From contig JACZVS010000044.1 of the NCBI GenBank assembly GCA_022572525.1, positions 1-5,024 on the forward strand: a stretch of DNA of 5,024 bases, written 5' to 3'. The stretch is from Nanobdellota archaeon. Lineage in GTDB: Archaea; Nanobdellota; Nanobdellia; Pacearchaeales; UBA12030. The notes under the pieces are model-generated. The model did no database searches. It was not told the DNA's origin and was given only the letters and a program-made list of their open reading frames with translations. A program made the translations under genes and the position numbers. The stretch's first letter is position 1, and each line of letters opens with the position of its first letter. Of the stretch, positions 1-4,754 are shown piece after piece.

Positions 1-48
1 GGAGAGCCTGAAAAACAGGAATCAAAAGGGAAGGGAGAAGAAAAATAA
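1..48 (+). CDS. C-terminal tail of a gene cut by the window edge, probably ribosomal protein uL15
   Basis: Only the last 15 codons and a TAA stop (46-48) are visible. They encode a very hydrophilic tail rich in Lys, Glu and Gly (GEPEKQESKGKGEEK). The tail itself has no diagnostic motif. The identification as large-subunit protein uL15 rests on context: in archaea rpl15 usually lies directly upstream of secY at the end of the spectinomycin-type ribosomal operon, and secY starts only 20 bases after this stop. Low-complexity charged extensions are common at the ends of ribosomal proteins. It could be any gene that precedes secY in this lineage. Confidence 0.5.
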   Translation, partial: GEPEKQESKGKGEEK

Positions 49-68
49 AGTAAGTTTAAAGAAAAAAG

Positions 69-1412
69 ATGGGATTTTGGAGGAATTTTTTGTTTAATCT
101 GCCCGAAGTTAGGCAGCCTGCTGAAAAGAGGCTTCCTTTTAACACAAAACTTAAATGGACCCTTATAGTTCTTGTTGGCTATTTTATTCTTACTCTTATT
201 CCTTTATATGGACTTGGAGAAGCTGCTCTTCAGAGATTTGAATTCCTGGCAATTATCCTAGGCACATCTTTTGGAAGTGTTATTAGCCTTGGAATAGGTC
301 CAATCGTAACAGCAAGCATTGTCCTTCAGTTGCTTGTAGGATCAAAGATCCTTAATATAAATCTTAGAGAAACAGATGGGAGAAAATTATTTCAGGGTTT
401 ACAGAAGACGCTAGCTATTCTCTTCACAGCATTTGAAGCAATAGTTTTTGTTATGATGGGGGGGTTATCACCTGCTGCAGGATTTTCTCCATGGACGCTT
501 GTCTTTCAACTTTTCCTAGGGGGAATTCTTATCATTTATATGGATGAAGTCATAAGTAAGTATGGATTTGGGCAAGGAGTTGGACTTTTCATTGTAGCAG
601 GAGTTTCTTCTCAACTCTTCATACAATTATTTAGTCCATTCACCCTCCAAGGCGCTGGAGGACAAGCTGGAAGGCTATGGGTTTTGTTCAATTACCTTAC
701 TGCCGGAGAATTAGGAGGAGCATTTCTTATCTTGTTTACAATAGCTGTAACTGTTGGAATTTTCCTAGCTGTTGTTTATGCTCAGAGTATAAAGGCGGAG
801 ATTCCTCTTAGCTTTGGCAGAGTCAGAGGATTTGGAATTAGATGGCCACTCAATTTCTTTTACACAAGCAATATTCCTGTTATTCTTACAGCCGCTTTGC
901 TGGCAAATGTGCAGTTAATGGGAACTCTGACCAAGATTCCATTTTTGCAAACAGCTGCAAACTGGGTTAATCCTCCTGCTGTGCTTGGAGAGGGAATTCT
1001 TGGCCTTATATTTAGAGGCGCTCTTACTAACTTAGATATTATGCAAGCCATTGTATACACGTTATTCATGGTTGGGGGAAGTGTCTTGTTTGCAATCTTT
1101 TGGGTTAAAACAGCTGGAATGGATGCAAGAAGTCAGGCTCAGAACATAATGTCTTCCGGATTGCAAGTTCCTGGATTTAGGCGAGATGAAAGGATCCTTG
1201 AGGCCATACTCAACAGATATATCATGCCTCTAACAGTAATGGGAGCGATTGCTGTTGGCCTTCTCGCTGCAACAGCAGATCTGCTTGGTGCCTTAGTCAG
1301 GGGAACTGGCCTGCTTCTGGCAGTTATGATTATCTATAGGCTGTATGAGGAGATAGCGCATCAGCATGCGTTAGACATGCATCCTGCGATGAAGAAGTTT
1401 ATTGAGAGATAG
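69..1412 (+). CDS. secY: Preprotein translocase subunit SecY
   Basis: Central channel subunit of the Sec61/SecYEG translocon in the cytoplasmic membrane; it secretes proteins and inserts membrane proteins with SecE and Sec61-beta. The 447-residue length and about ten hydrophobic segments fit archaeal SecY. Visible hallmarks are the N-terminal amphipathic stretch with LPEV (11-14), TM1 about 31-48, the plug/TM2 region with GIGPIVTASIVLQLL (75-89), and the basic C4 cytoplasmic loop IPLSFGRVRGFGIRWPLNFF (245-264), followed by YTSNIPVIL. The C5 loop contains FWVKTAGMDARSQAQNI (344-360), and the cytoplasmic tail ends KKFIER. The loops carry the basic residues that contact the ribosome in this family. 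The ATG at 69 has no clear Shine-Dalgarno sequence and lies 20 bases after the upstream stop, so it is probably read from the ribosomal operon transcript. The last codons are part of a 21-base repeat found again at 2161-2181, and the final 14 bases overlap the end of a minus-strand gene. Confidence 0.97.
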   Translation: MGFWRNFLFNLPEVRQPAEKRLPFNTKLKWTLIVLVGYFILTLIPLYGLGEAALQRFEFLAIILGTSFGSVISLGIGPIVTASIVLQLLVGSKILNINLRETDGRKLFQGLQKTLAILFTAFEAIVFVMMGGLSPAAGFSPWTLVFQLFLGGILIIYMDEVISKYGFGQGVGLFIVAGVSSQLFIQLFSPFTLQGAGGQAGRLWVLFNYLTAGELGGAFLILFTIAVTVGIFLAVVYAQSIKAEIPLSFGRVRGFGIRWPLNFFYTSNIPVILTAALLANVQLMGTLTKIPFLQTAANWVNPPAVLGEGILGLIFRGALTNLDIMQAIVYTLFMVGGSVLFAIFWVKTAGMDARSQAQNIMSSGLQVPGFRRDERILEAILNRYIMPLTVMGAIAVGLLAATADLLGALVRGTGLLLAVMIIYRLYEEIAHQHALDMHPAMKKFIER

Positions 1413-1414
1413 AA
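1394..1414 (+). repeat. 21-base direct repeat, copy 1 (3' end of secY)
   Basis: These bases begin gaagtttatt and end gagagatagaa. They encode the last residues of SecY (K-F-I-E-R), its TAG stop and two more bases. The same 21 bases, without mismatch, occur at 2161-2181. Read on the minus strand, this copy also supplies the TAA stop (1401-1399) of the opposing gene. An exact 21-base match within 5 kb is not expected by chance, so this reflects a duplication or an integration event. Confidence 0.9.
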
Positions 1415-1782
1415 TTCTCTACTTTTGTCAAGTAATCTGGCGAACTAATATTTTCTAAAGGAAGGAAACAGAATACGTGTTTTCTTTCATCACGATATTC
1501 TGGGGAGGAGTCTAGAACTACGCCTGTAAGTCTTTTGCCAATTAGTGGTTTTCCTGGAATAATGTCTTTTCCCTTAAATGCTTCTTGAACATTAGGATCA
1601 TGTGGATTAACTCCAAAATCTTCCATTAAGTGGGGCCATCCTTCTTCTGCCATATATGCACGTAAATACCAAACGGATTGCTGCATCCCAGAGTCAAAAT
1701 AAAAGTCTGGTTCTAGATGTGAAGTAACATCTTTTGGAAGAATGTCTCTACTAGGATTGGTATAAATTTTTAAGAAAAACTC
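1399..1782 (-). CDS. Hypothetical protein, C-terminal part of the split gene
   Basis: Frame open from just after a TAA at 1785-1783 to a TAA at 1401-1399. The first ATG is at 1686, giving a 95-residue product (MQQSVWYLRAYMAEEGW at its start), but no TATA box or Shine-Dalgarno sequence precedes it. The 32 codons before it (including LPKDVTSHLEPDFYFDSG) read like real protein, so the 1686 start is probably an artefact of the frameshift. The region is aromatic-rich in its first part and includes GVNPHDPNVQEAFKGKD and LIGKRLTGVVLDSSPEYRDE. No family is recognised. The last codons (N-S-I-S-Q-stop) come from the reverse strand of the secY-derived repeat, so the gene runs 14 bases into the end of secY, tail to tail. 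Confidence 0.5.
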   Translation of the reverse strand, partial: EFFLKIYTNPSRDILPKDVTSHLEPDFYFDSGMQQSVWYLRAYMAEEGWPHLMEDFGVNPHDPNVQEAFKGKDIIPGKPLIGKRLTGVVLDSSPEYRDERKHVFCFLPLENISSPDYLTKVENSISQ

Positions 1783-2107
1783 TTAGGTCTGAAGCGTGAA
1801 CATATTCTGGCCTGGTAAATTCCGCTTGTGTTATTTCAAAAGGAATGTATGCAGTTATGTCGTTAAAACTTAGATCTGGACACCCAGGTACTTCTATTCT
1901 CCTGCTAACCGGGATATCTGCCCAATAGACTCTGGAATTGAAAACTCTTCTTAGAATCTCCCTCAACATTTCAGGGTAAAATTCCTTTCTATCAAGCGTA
2001 GAAGTGTCTTGTTTAGCTTGAGCTAGAAAATCTGTTACTTTTTGATCAAGTTCTACAGCCCATTTATTTTTCTTCTCCCCAGCTAATATCTGTATACGTG
2101 TTTCCAT
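1751..2107 (-). CDS. Hypothetical protein, N-terminal part of the split gene
   Basis: This 118-residue frame starts at ATG 2107-2105, 28 bases downstream of a TATA box centre, so the start is well supported and probably leaderless. The product is soluble and mixed in charge. Residues 1-52 look helical and charged (METRIQILAGEKKNK near the start, EFYPEMLREILRRVF about 42-56). A segment with more strand-forming residues and prolines follows (YWADIPVSRRIEVPGCPDL, about 60-78, then ITAYIPFEITQAEF). I do not recognise a family. The last five residues before the TAG (NLYQS) are probably out of frame relative to the ancestral protein. If the break is real, this truncated product is the only part with an obvious translation start. 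Confidence 0.6.
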   Translation of the reverse strand: METRIQILAGEKKNKWAVELDQKVTDFLAQAKQDTSTLDRKEFYPEMLREILRRVFNSRVYWADIPVSRRIEVPGCPDLSFNDITAYIPFEITQAEFTRPEYVHASDLRVFLKNLYQS

Positions 2108-2124
2108 TTTCCCTATGCCTTAGG

Positions 2125-2150
2125 AAAGGTATATAAAAAGGTATATAAAA
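2125..2150 (-). promoter_or_regulatory. Duplicated TATA box of the minus-strand gene
   Basis: A 12-base unit (plus strand aaaggtatataa) occurs twice in perfect tandem, at 2125-2136 and 2137-2148, with two further matching bases. On the minus strand this gives two TTTATATACC-like boxes. The proximal box centre (about 2135) lies 28 bases before ATG 2107, the spacing expected for a leaderless archaeal transcript. The distal one would start transcription about 12 bases further upstream. Assigned from base pattern and spacing only. Confidence 0.65.
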
Positions 2151-2160
2151 TTTTCTTTAG

Positions 2161-2181
2161 GAAGTTTATTGAGAGATAGAA
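2161..2181 (+). repeat. 21-base direct repeat, copy 2 (duplicate of the secY end)
   Basis: Exact second copy of 1394-1414, in the same orientation and 767 bases downstream. It still spells K-F-I-E-R-stop but is not attached to a gene. It lies between the duplicated TATA box of the minus-strand gene (2125-2150) and the TATA-like box of the PLP gene (2184-2193). This suggests that the PLP gene promoter once directly followed the secY stop and that the segment between the copies arrived later (inference). Confidence 0.9.
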
Positions 2182-2183
2182 AT

Positions 2184-2193
2184 GTTTTTATTA
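2184..2193 (+). promoter_or_regulatory. TATA-like box of the PLP enzyme gene
   Basis: The sequence gtttttatta is centred about 25 bases before ATG 2213, fitting an archaeal promoter with a leaderless or near-leaderless transcript. No Shine-Dalgarno sequence lies between it and the start. The box begins two bases after the end of repeat copy 2, so the insertion left this promoter's core intact but changed what lies upstream of it. Confidence 0.55.
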
Positions 2194-2212
2194 GTTCTTT
2201 CTATACTCAAGC

Positions 2213-3244
2213 ATGGCCCTATCAGCAAAAGAAGAGAAAATATTGAAATCTATTGTGGTCGCTTCTGAGAACGATCCAAACAATCCGGAGTTTCCGGAAG
2301 AAAACCCCAAATTTCCAGCTACACCAACTTACAAAATCAAAGTTCCAGGCTTTTCAAATGTTTGGTTAAAGGATGAAAGTGTTAATCCAACTGGAACTCA
2401 CAAAGACAGAATGGCGTGGGAGTTAATTGTGACATACCGCCACTTCTTATTGGCAAAGAAGTTTGGCCAGATTAAAGGTCCTTTGCCAAGTATGTCTATT
2501 ATCTCTTTTGGTTCAGCAGCAATGGCTATTCAGACACAACTAAAAAAACATAGCCTTCCATCTTTGAAAGTTTTGACCGATATAACTTTTATTGCTGAGA
2601 ACAATTTAAAGGCGCTAAAAAAGCTGGGCTGCGAAATCTATGAGACAGATTTAACAAGAAAGCCACTTAATTGGAAAGATATACTTGCATTAACCCACAA
2701 TTCAGATGGAATAGATATAACTTCAAGTGATGCGCTTGACCCAACAACCAGATTTTATGACTGGATGAGCTATGAGATAATAAATAATTCTCCAGACTAT
2801 TGCTTTATTCCTTTCGGTACAGGAAATTTATATGAAAACACTTTAAACATAAATAAAAAGGAAGTTTCGGCAAGAATCCATGATCCAAGATTTAGAGGGA
2901 AAGTGAGAGTATTAAGGGGGTGTAATTTCCTTGGAGCTACATCAAACAATCCAAGAACAAAAGCTATCAAGCTGTACTCCCCACATTTACCATTTGTCCA
3001 CCATAATGAGCAGTGGATAAGACTTTACAAATATTCTGGATTTTGTGGAGAGGAGTCTGGAGTTTATCTAATAAAAGAAAATTACTTAGATAAGGCAATG
3101 GATATTGCAGAAGGCCAAGGAGTTAATTGTGAGCCTTCAGGAATTGCAGGATTGGCTTTAATGATACAAATGATGAGCAAATTGCCAAAGAACAAAAAGA
3201 TGTTGATTGTAAATACAGGAAAAACCAAAATTCCTTCTGATTAA
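2213..3244 (+). CDS. Divergent fold-type-II PLP-dependent enzyme, threonine synthase-like
   Basis: 343 residues of the tryptophan synthase beta/threonine synthase superfamily (PALP domain), a cytosolic PLP enzyme. The Schiff-base lysine motif is clear: WLKDESVNPTGTHKDRMAWE (51-70), with Lys64 as the expected PLP lysine. Matching landmarks follow: ISFGSAAMAIQ (97-107) where family members have a Ser-Gly-Asn substrate/carboxylate loop, FIPFGTGNLYENT (198-210) as the phosphate-binding loop, CEPSGIAGLALMI (306-318), and LIVNTGKTK (331-339) as the C-terminal segment near the pyridine ring. Two landmarks are unusual: the Asn of the S-x-N loop is Ser101, and the glycine-rich loop has fewer glycines than usual. 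The substrate is therefore uncertain; threonine synthase, a dehydratase/lyase or another beta/gamma-elimination activity are all possible. The gene has its own promoter and no biosynthetic neighbour. Confidence 0.8.
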   Translation: MALSAKEEKILKSIVVASENDPNNPEFPEENPKFPATPTYKIKVPGFSNVWLKDESVNPTGTHKDRMAWELIVTYRHFLLAKKFGQIKGPLPSMSIISFGSAAMAIQTQLKKHSLPSLKVLTDITFIAENNLKALKKLGCEIYETDLTRKPLNWKDILALTHNSDGIDITSSDALDPTTRFYDWMSYEIINNSPDYCFIPFGTGNLYENTLNINKKEVSARIHDPRFRGKVRVLRGCNFLGATSNNPRTKAIKLYSPHLPFVHHNEQWIRLYKYSGFCGEESGVYLIKENYLDKAMDIAEGQGVNCEPSGIAGLALMIQMMSKLPKNKKMLIVNTGKTKIPSD

Positions 3245-3260
3245 CACTTCGGGCAGCAAC

Positions 3261-3270
3261 GTTTTTAAAC
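3261..3270 (+). promoter_or_regulatory. TATA-like box of the DUF106-eL14-prefoldin-RimK operon
   Basis: The sequence gtttttaaac is centred about 26 bases before ATG 3291 in the 46-base gap after the PLP gene. It closely resembles the box before the PLP gene in sequence and spacing. No Shine-Dalgarno sequence lies between it and the ATG, so the transcript is probably leaderless. It is likely to drive the five closely packed genes that follow. Confidence 0.6.
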
Positions 3271-3290
3271 CAAAACTCCTTCTTTGTAAA

Positions 3291-3722
3291 ATGGCATTTG
3301 AGGACATTGTAGCATCATATCCGGCCATCTTTATGATTGTGGCTTCTTTTGTGATAGCCTTGCTTATCAGTCTTATTTACAAATACACAACAAATCAAGG
3401 CGAGATGAAAAGGCTTAAGGGGGAGCTGAAGGAGATGCAGGGCAAGATGAAGGAGAGTAAGGATGATAAGGAGAAGATGATTGAAACCCAAAAGCAACTT
3501 GCATCCAAGAACCTTGAGTACATGAAGCACTCTTTCAAGCCAATGATCTACACTTTTATTCCAGTAATCTTGATTTTTTGGTGGCTTAGAAGGTTGTACG
3601 AAGAAACCGAAATTATATTTACCATTCCGGTTGTTGGTTGGGGCCTTAACTGGATCTGGACATATATTGTTTTCAGCTTCATCTTTAGCTTGATCATAAG
3701 AAAAGTCTTGAAGGTACACTAA
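3291..3722 (+). CDS. DUF106/EMC3-like membrane protein (Oxa1 superfamily insertase)
   Basis: 143-residue membrane protein with the layout of archaeal DUF106 proteins: TM1 about 11-30, a long charged cytoplasmic coiled coil about 36-78 (GEMKRLKGELKEMQGKMKES), TM2 about 83-100 ending WWLRRLYEE, then TM3 about 119-138 after IPVVGWGLNWIW. DUF106 proteins are archaeal relatives of EMC3/TMCO1 and YidC/Oxa1, and an archaeal member has been shown to contact the ribosome. The expected role is insertion of membrane proteins at the cytoplasmic membrane. Its place near secY is conserved in archaea, although here a PLP gene and an insertion lie between. The start has a TATA-like box about 26 bases upstream and the stop is one base before the eL14 start. 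Confidence 0.9.
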   Translation: MAFEDIVASYPAIFMIVASFVIALLISLIYKYTTNQGEMKRLKGELKEMQGKMKESKDDKEKMIETQKQLASKNLEYMKHSFKPMIYTFIPVILIFWWLRRLYEETEIIFTIPVVGWGLNWIWTYIVFSFIFSLIIRKVLKVH

Positions 3723-3723
3723 A

Positions 3724-3999
3724 ATGTTTAAGACAGGCTTAATTTGCAGGAAAACTGCTGGAGAAGAGAAAGGACGTATTTGTATTGTCCTTGAAAGGCA
3801 GAAAAACATTGTTCTTGTAGATGGAGATGTGAAGAGAAAAAAATGTAACATCTTGCATTTAGAACCTGTTGCCTCTACCGAGATTAAGAAAGACGCTCCC
3901 CATGAAGAAGTTTTAAAGGTTCTTGAGGCAGCTGGCTTTAAGGTTAAACCAAAACAAAAAAAGAAAGAAAGATGGAAAAAGAAGCTCAAGGAAAAGTAA
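3724..3999 (+). CDS. rpl14e: Large-subunit ribosomal protein eL14 (L14e)
   Basis: 91-residue protein of the 60S/archaeal 50S subunit. The N-terminal KOW/SH3-like domain is typical: GLICRKTAGEEKGRICIVLE (5-24), then NIVLVDGDVKRKKCNILHLEP (28-48), matching the VLVDG..VKRRR.NI.HLEP pattern of the family. Residues 58-73 (APHEEVLKVLEAAGFK) form a short helix seen in archaeal versions, followed by a strongly basic tail (KPKQKKKERWKKKLKEK) that could bind rRNA. The ATG is one base after the DUF106 stop, with a Shine-Dalgarno-like aaggt at 3711-3715, so translation is coupled. The last 28 bases overlap the prefoldin gene in another frame, so the lysine-rich tail and the prefoldin N-terminus share DNA. 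Confidence 0.93.
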   Translation: MFKTGLICRKTAGEEKGRICIVLERQKNIVLVDGDVKRKKCNILHLEPVASTEIKKDAPHEEVLKVLEAAGFKVKPKQKKKERWKKKLKEK

Positions 4000-4373
4000 T
4001 TGAATTTTCAATGCTTGAGGAAGAGAATAAAAGGCTTGAGCAGCAAATGCAGCTTACAGAGCAGCAAATGCAAGTCTTTCATCAACTTAAAGCGCATTTG
4101 GAAGAAATGGCAAAACACAAAGGTGAATTTCTGGCCTCGGTTGGATCGGGAGTTTTTATGAAATCTGAATTGCTTGATAACAAGAAAGTGTTGATCAATG
4201 TCGGGTCAGGAGTCATTGTTGAAAAAACTGTAGGAGGAGCAGGCAAGATAATTGATAAACAGGCAAGGAAGATAGAGGAAGTTAGAGAGGAAATTGAAAG
4301 GATGGTTGCAAAAAATTTTGATTTAATGGTTAAGCTTGAGGGAGAGCTCCGGCAGCTTGTGGAAAAGGGATAA
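3972..4373 (+). CDS. pfdA: Prefoldin alpha subunit
   Basis: 133-residue subunit of the hexameric prefoldin chaperone (two alpha, four beta), which captures unfolded proteins in the cytosol and passes them to the group II chaperonin. Structure visible in sequence: N-terminal coiled-coil helix about 15-50, double beta-hairpin region with FLASVGSGVFMKSE (53-66) and VLINVGSGVIVEKT (73-86), then C-terminal helix about 92-130. The paired VGSGV motifs are typical of the alpha subunit. Start 3972 overlaps eL14 by 28 bases; an in-frame ATG at 4011 (residue 14) would leave an 11-base gap. The longer form is preferred because the distance from start to the first VGSG (56 residues) is closer to that in known archaeal alpha subunits. 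Residues 23-36 are two near-identical heptads (EQQMQLT, EQQMQVF). Confidence 0.9.
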   Translation: MEKEAQGKVIEFSMLEEENKRLEQQMQLTEQQMQVFHQLKAHLEEMAKHKGEFLASVGSGVFMKSELLDNKKVLINVGSGVIVEKTVGGAGKIIDKQARKIEEVREEIERMVAKNFDLMVKLEGELRQLVEKG

Positions 4374-4374
4374 G

Positions 4375-4728
4375 ATGAAGAGGAAGATTCTAGGGTTAGT
4401 TGAAATTGTCTATATTAAAGGGAAATATAGCAATGGCAAGTCAAGAGAACTAAAGGTTAGAGCGAAGATAGATACAGGAGCAACAAGAAGCAGTATTTCA
4501 AAAACCCTTGTAAGAAAACTTAGGTTTGGAAAGGCGAGAAGGACTGCCATTATTAAAAGTGCTTTCGGAAAGGAAAGAAGAAAATTAATTAAAATTCCAA
4601 TAAGATTGAGGGGGAAGGTTTTAAAAGCCTTTTTCAGTATCGCAGATAGAAGGCATTTAGCACATAGAGTATTAATCGGCCAAAATGTCTTGCGGATGGG
4701 CAAGTTTTTAATAGATCCGCTTAAATAA
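4375..4728 (+). CDS. RimK-associated retropepsin-like aspartyl protease (PF05618/COG4067 type)
   Basis: 117 residues from ATG 4375, one base after the prefoldin stop; a TTG at 4336 is in frame but would lie inside the prefoldin gene and is less likely. The family hallmark KIDTGATRSSIS (31-42) is a retroviral-protease-like Asp-Thr-Gly-Ala site with Asp33 as the expected catalytic residue. The C-terminal motif HRVLIGQNVLRMGKFLIDP (97-115) is also typical of the family annotated as putative ATP-dependent zinc protease. One such short domain is expected to work as a homodimer. In Pseudomonas a member (RimB) is encoded beside RimK and takes part in control of ribosomal protein glutamylation. The rimK-like gene starts 26 bases downstream, matching that pairing. 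The protein is very basic (many Arg/Lys), which may favour binding near RNA or ribosomes (inference). Confidence 0.85.
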   Translation: MKRKILGLVEIVYIKGKYSNGKSRELKVRAKIDTGATRSSISKTLVRKLRFGKARRTAIIKSAFGKERRKLIKIPIRLRGKVLKAFFSIADRRHLAHRVLIGQNVLRMGKFLIDPLK

Positions 4729-4754
4729 GGCAAAGGAAAGGTAAGGGCAGTAAC

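Larger units (their letters stand above)
1399..2107 (-). pseudogene. Unknown protein gene split by a +1 frameshift (about 235 residues if rejoined)
   Basis: Two consecutive minus-strand reading frames overlap at 1751-1782 and read as one protein if a single base is skipped. Frame 1 (from ATG 2107) reads ...RVFLK, then NLYQS-stop; frame 2 reads ...FLK, then IYTNPSRDILPK and onward. Dropping one A from the minus-strand A5 run at 1771-1767 gives 113 + 122 = 235 residues with continuous ...RVFLKIYTNPSRDILPK. A T5 run lies next to it (1779-1775). Frame 2 stays open and protein-like for 32 codons upstream of its first ATG (1686), which supports one original gene rather than two. The fold is not recognised: no membrane segment and no obvious catalytic motif. 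The cause may be a real disabling indel, a homopolymer sequencing or assembly error, or less likely a programmed +1 shift. Confidence 0.7.
1394..2181. mobile_element. Candidate insertion at the 3' end of secY, bounded by 21-base direct repeats
   Basis: The segment between the repeats (1415-2160, 746 bases) carries a single minus-strand gene with its own promoter, facing against secY and all other genes of the window. The boundary repeats duplicate the secY 3' end, so recombination between them would remove 767 bases and leave secY intact. This resembles integration into the 3' end of a gene with regeneration of that end. No recombinase, transposase or clear terminal inverted repeat is visible, so it would be a non-autonomous or decayed element. 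Simple illegitimate duplication is an alternative. The repeats are directly seen; mobility is inference. Confidence 0.45.

Noticed and set aside
860..1069. Minus-strand open frame of 69 codons inside secY
   Set aside because: Antisense to a firmly identified gene, short, and without any start signal or recognisable domain.
1405..1420. Small hairpin (AGAGA, 6-base loop, TCTCT) after the secY stop, considered as a terminator
   Set aside because: The stem is only five base pairs, mostly A-T, and is followed by only a four-T run; such a hairpin is common by chance in AT-rich DNA and archaeal termination does not need one.
1751..1782. Programmed +1 frameshift in the split gene
   Set aside because: Possible but not preferred: I see no known +1 signal such as a rare or stop codon at the shift point, and a homopolymer indel explains it more simply. 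Kept only as an alternative.
1415..2160. Terminal inverted repeats of a transposon inside the direct repeats
   Set aside because: Comparing the two inner ends by eye shows no convincing inverted match, and a 21-base target duplication is long for known insertion sequences; so no IS family is proposed.
3315..3989. Long minus-strand open frame (224 codons) opposite the DUF106 and eL14 genes
   Set aside because: It lies wholly antisense to two well-identified genes, has a Phe/Leu/Ser/Lys-biased composition expected from the complement of purine-rich coding DNA, and no promoter or family match.
4336..4374. Upstream TTG start for the protease gene, adding 13 residues
   Set aside because: It would lie inside the prefoldin gene; the ATG at 4375 directly follows the prefoldin stop and begins just before the first conserved strand (ILGLVEIV).
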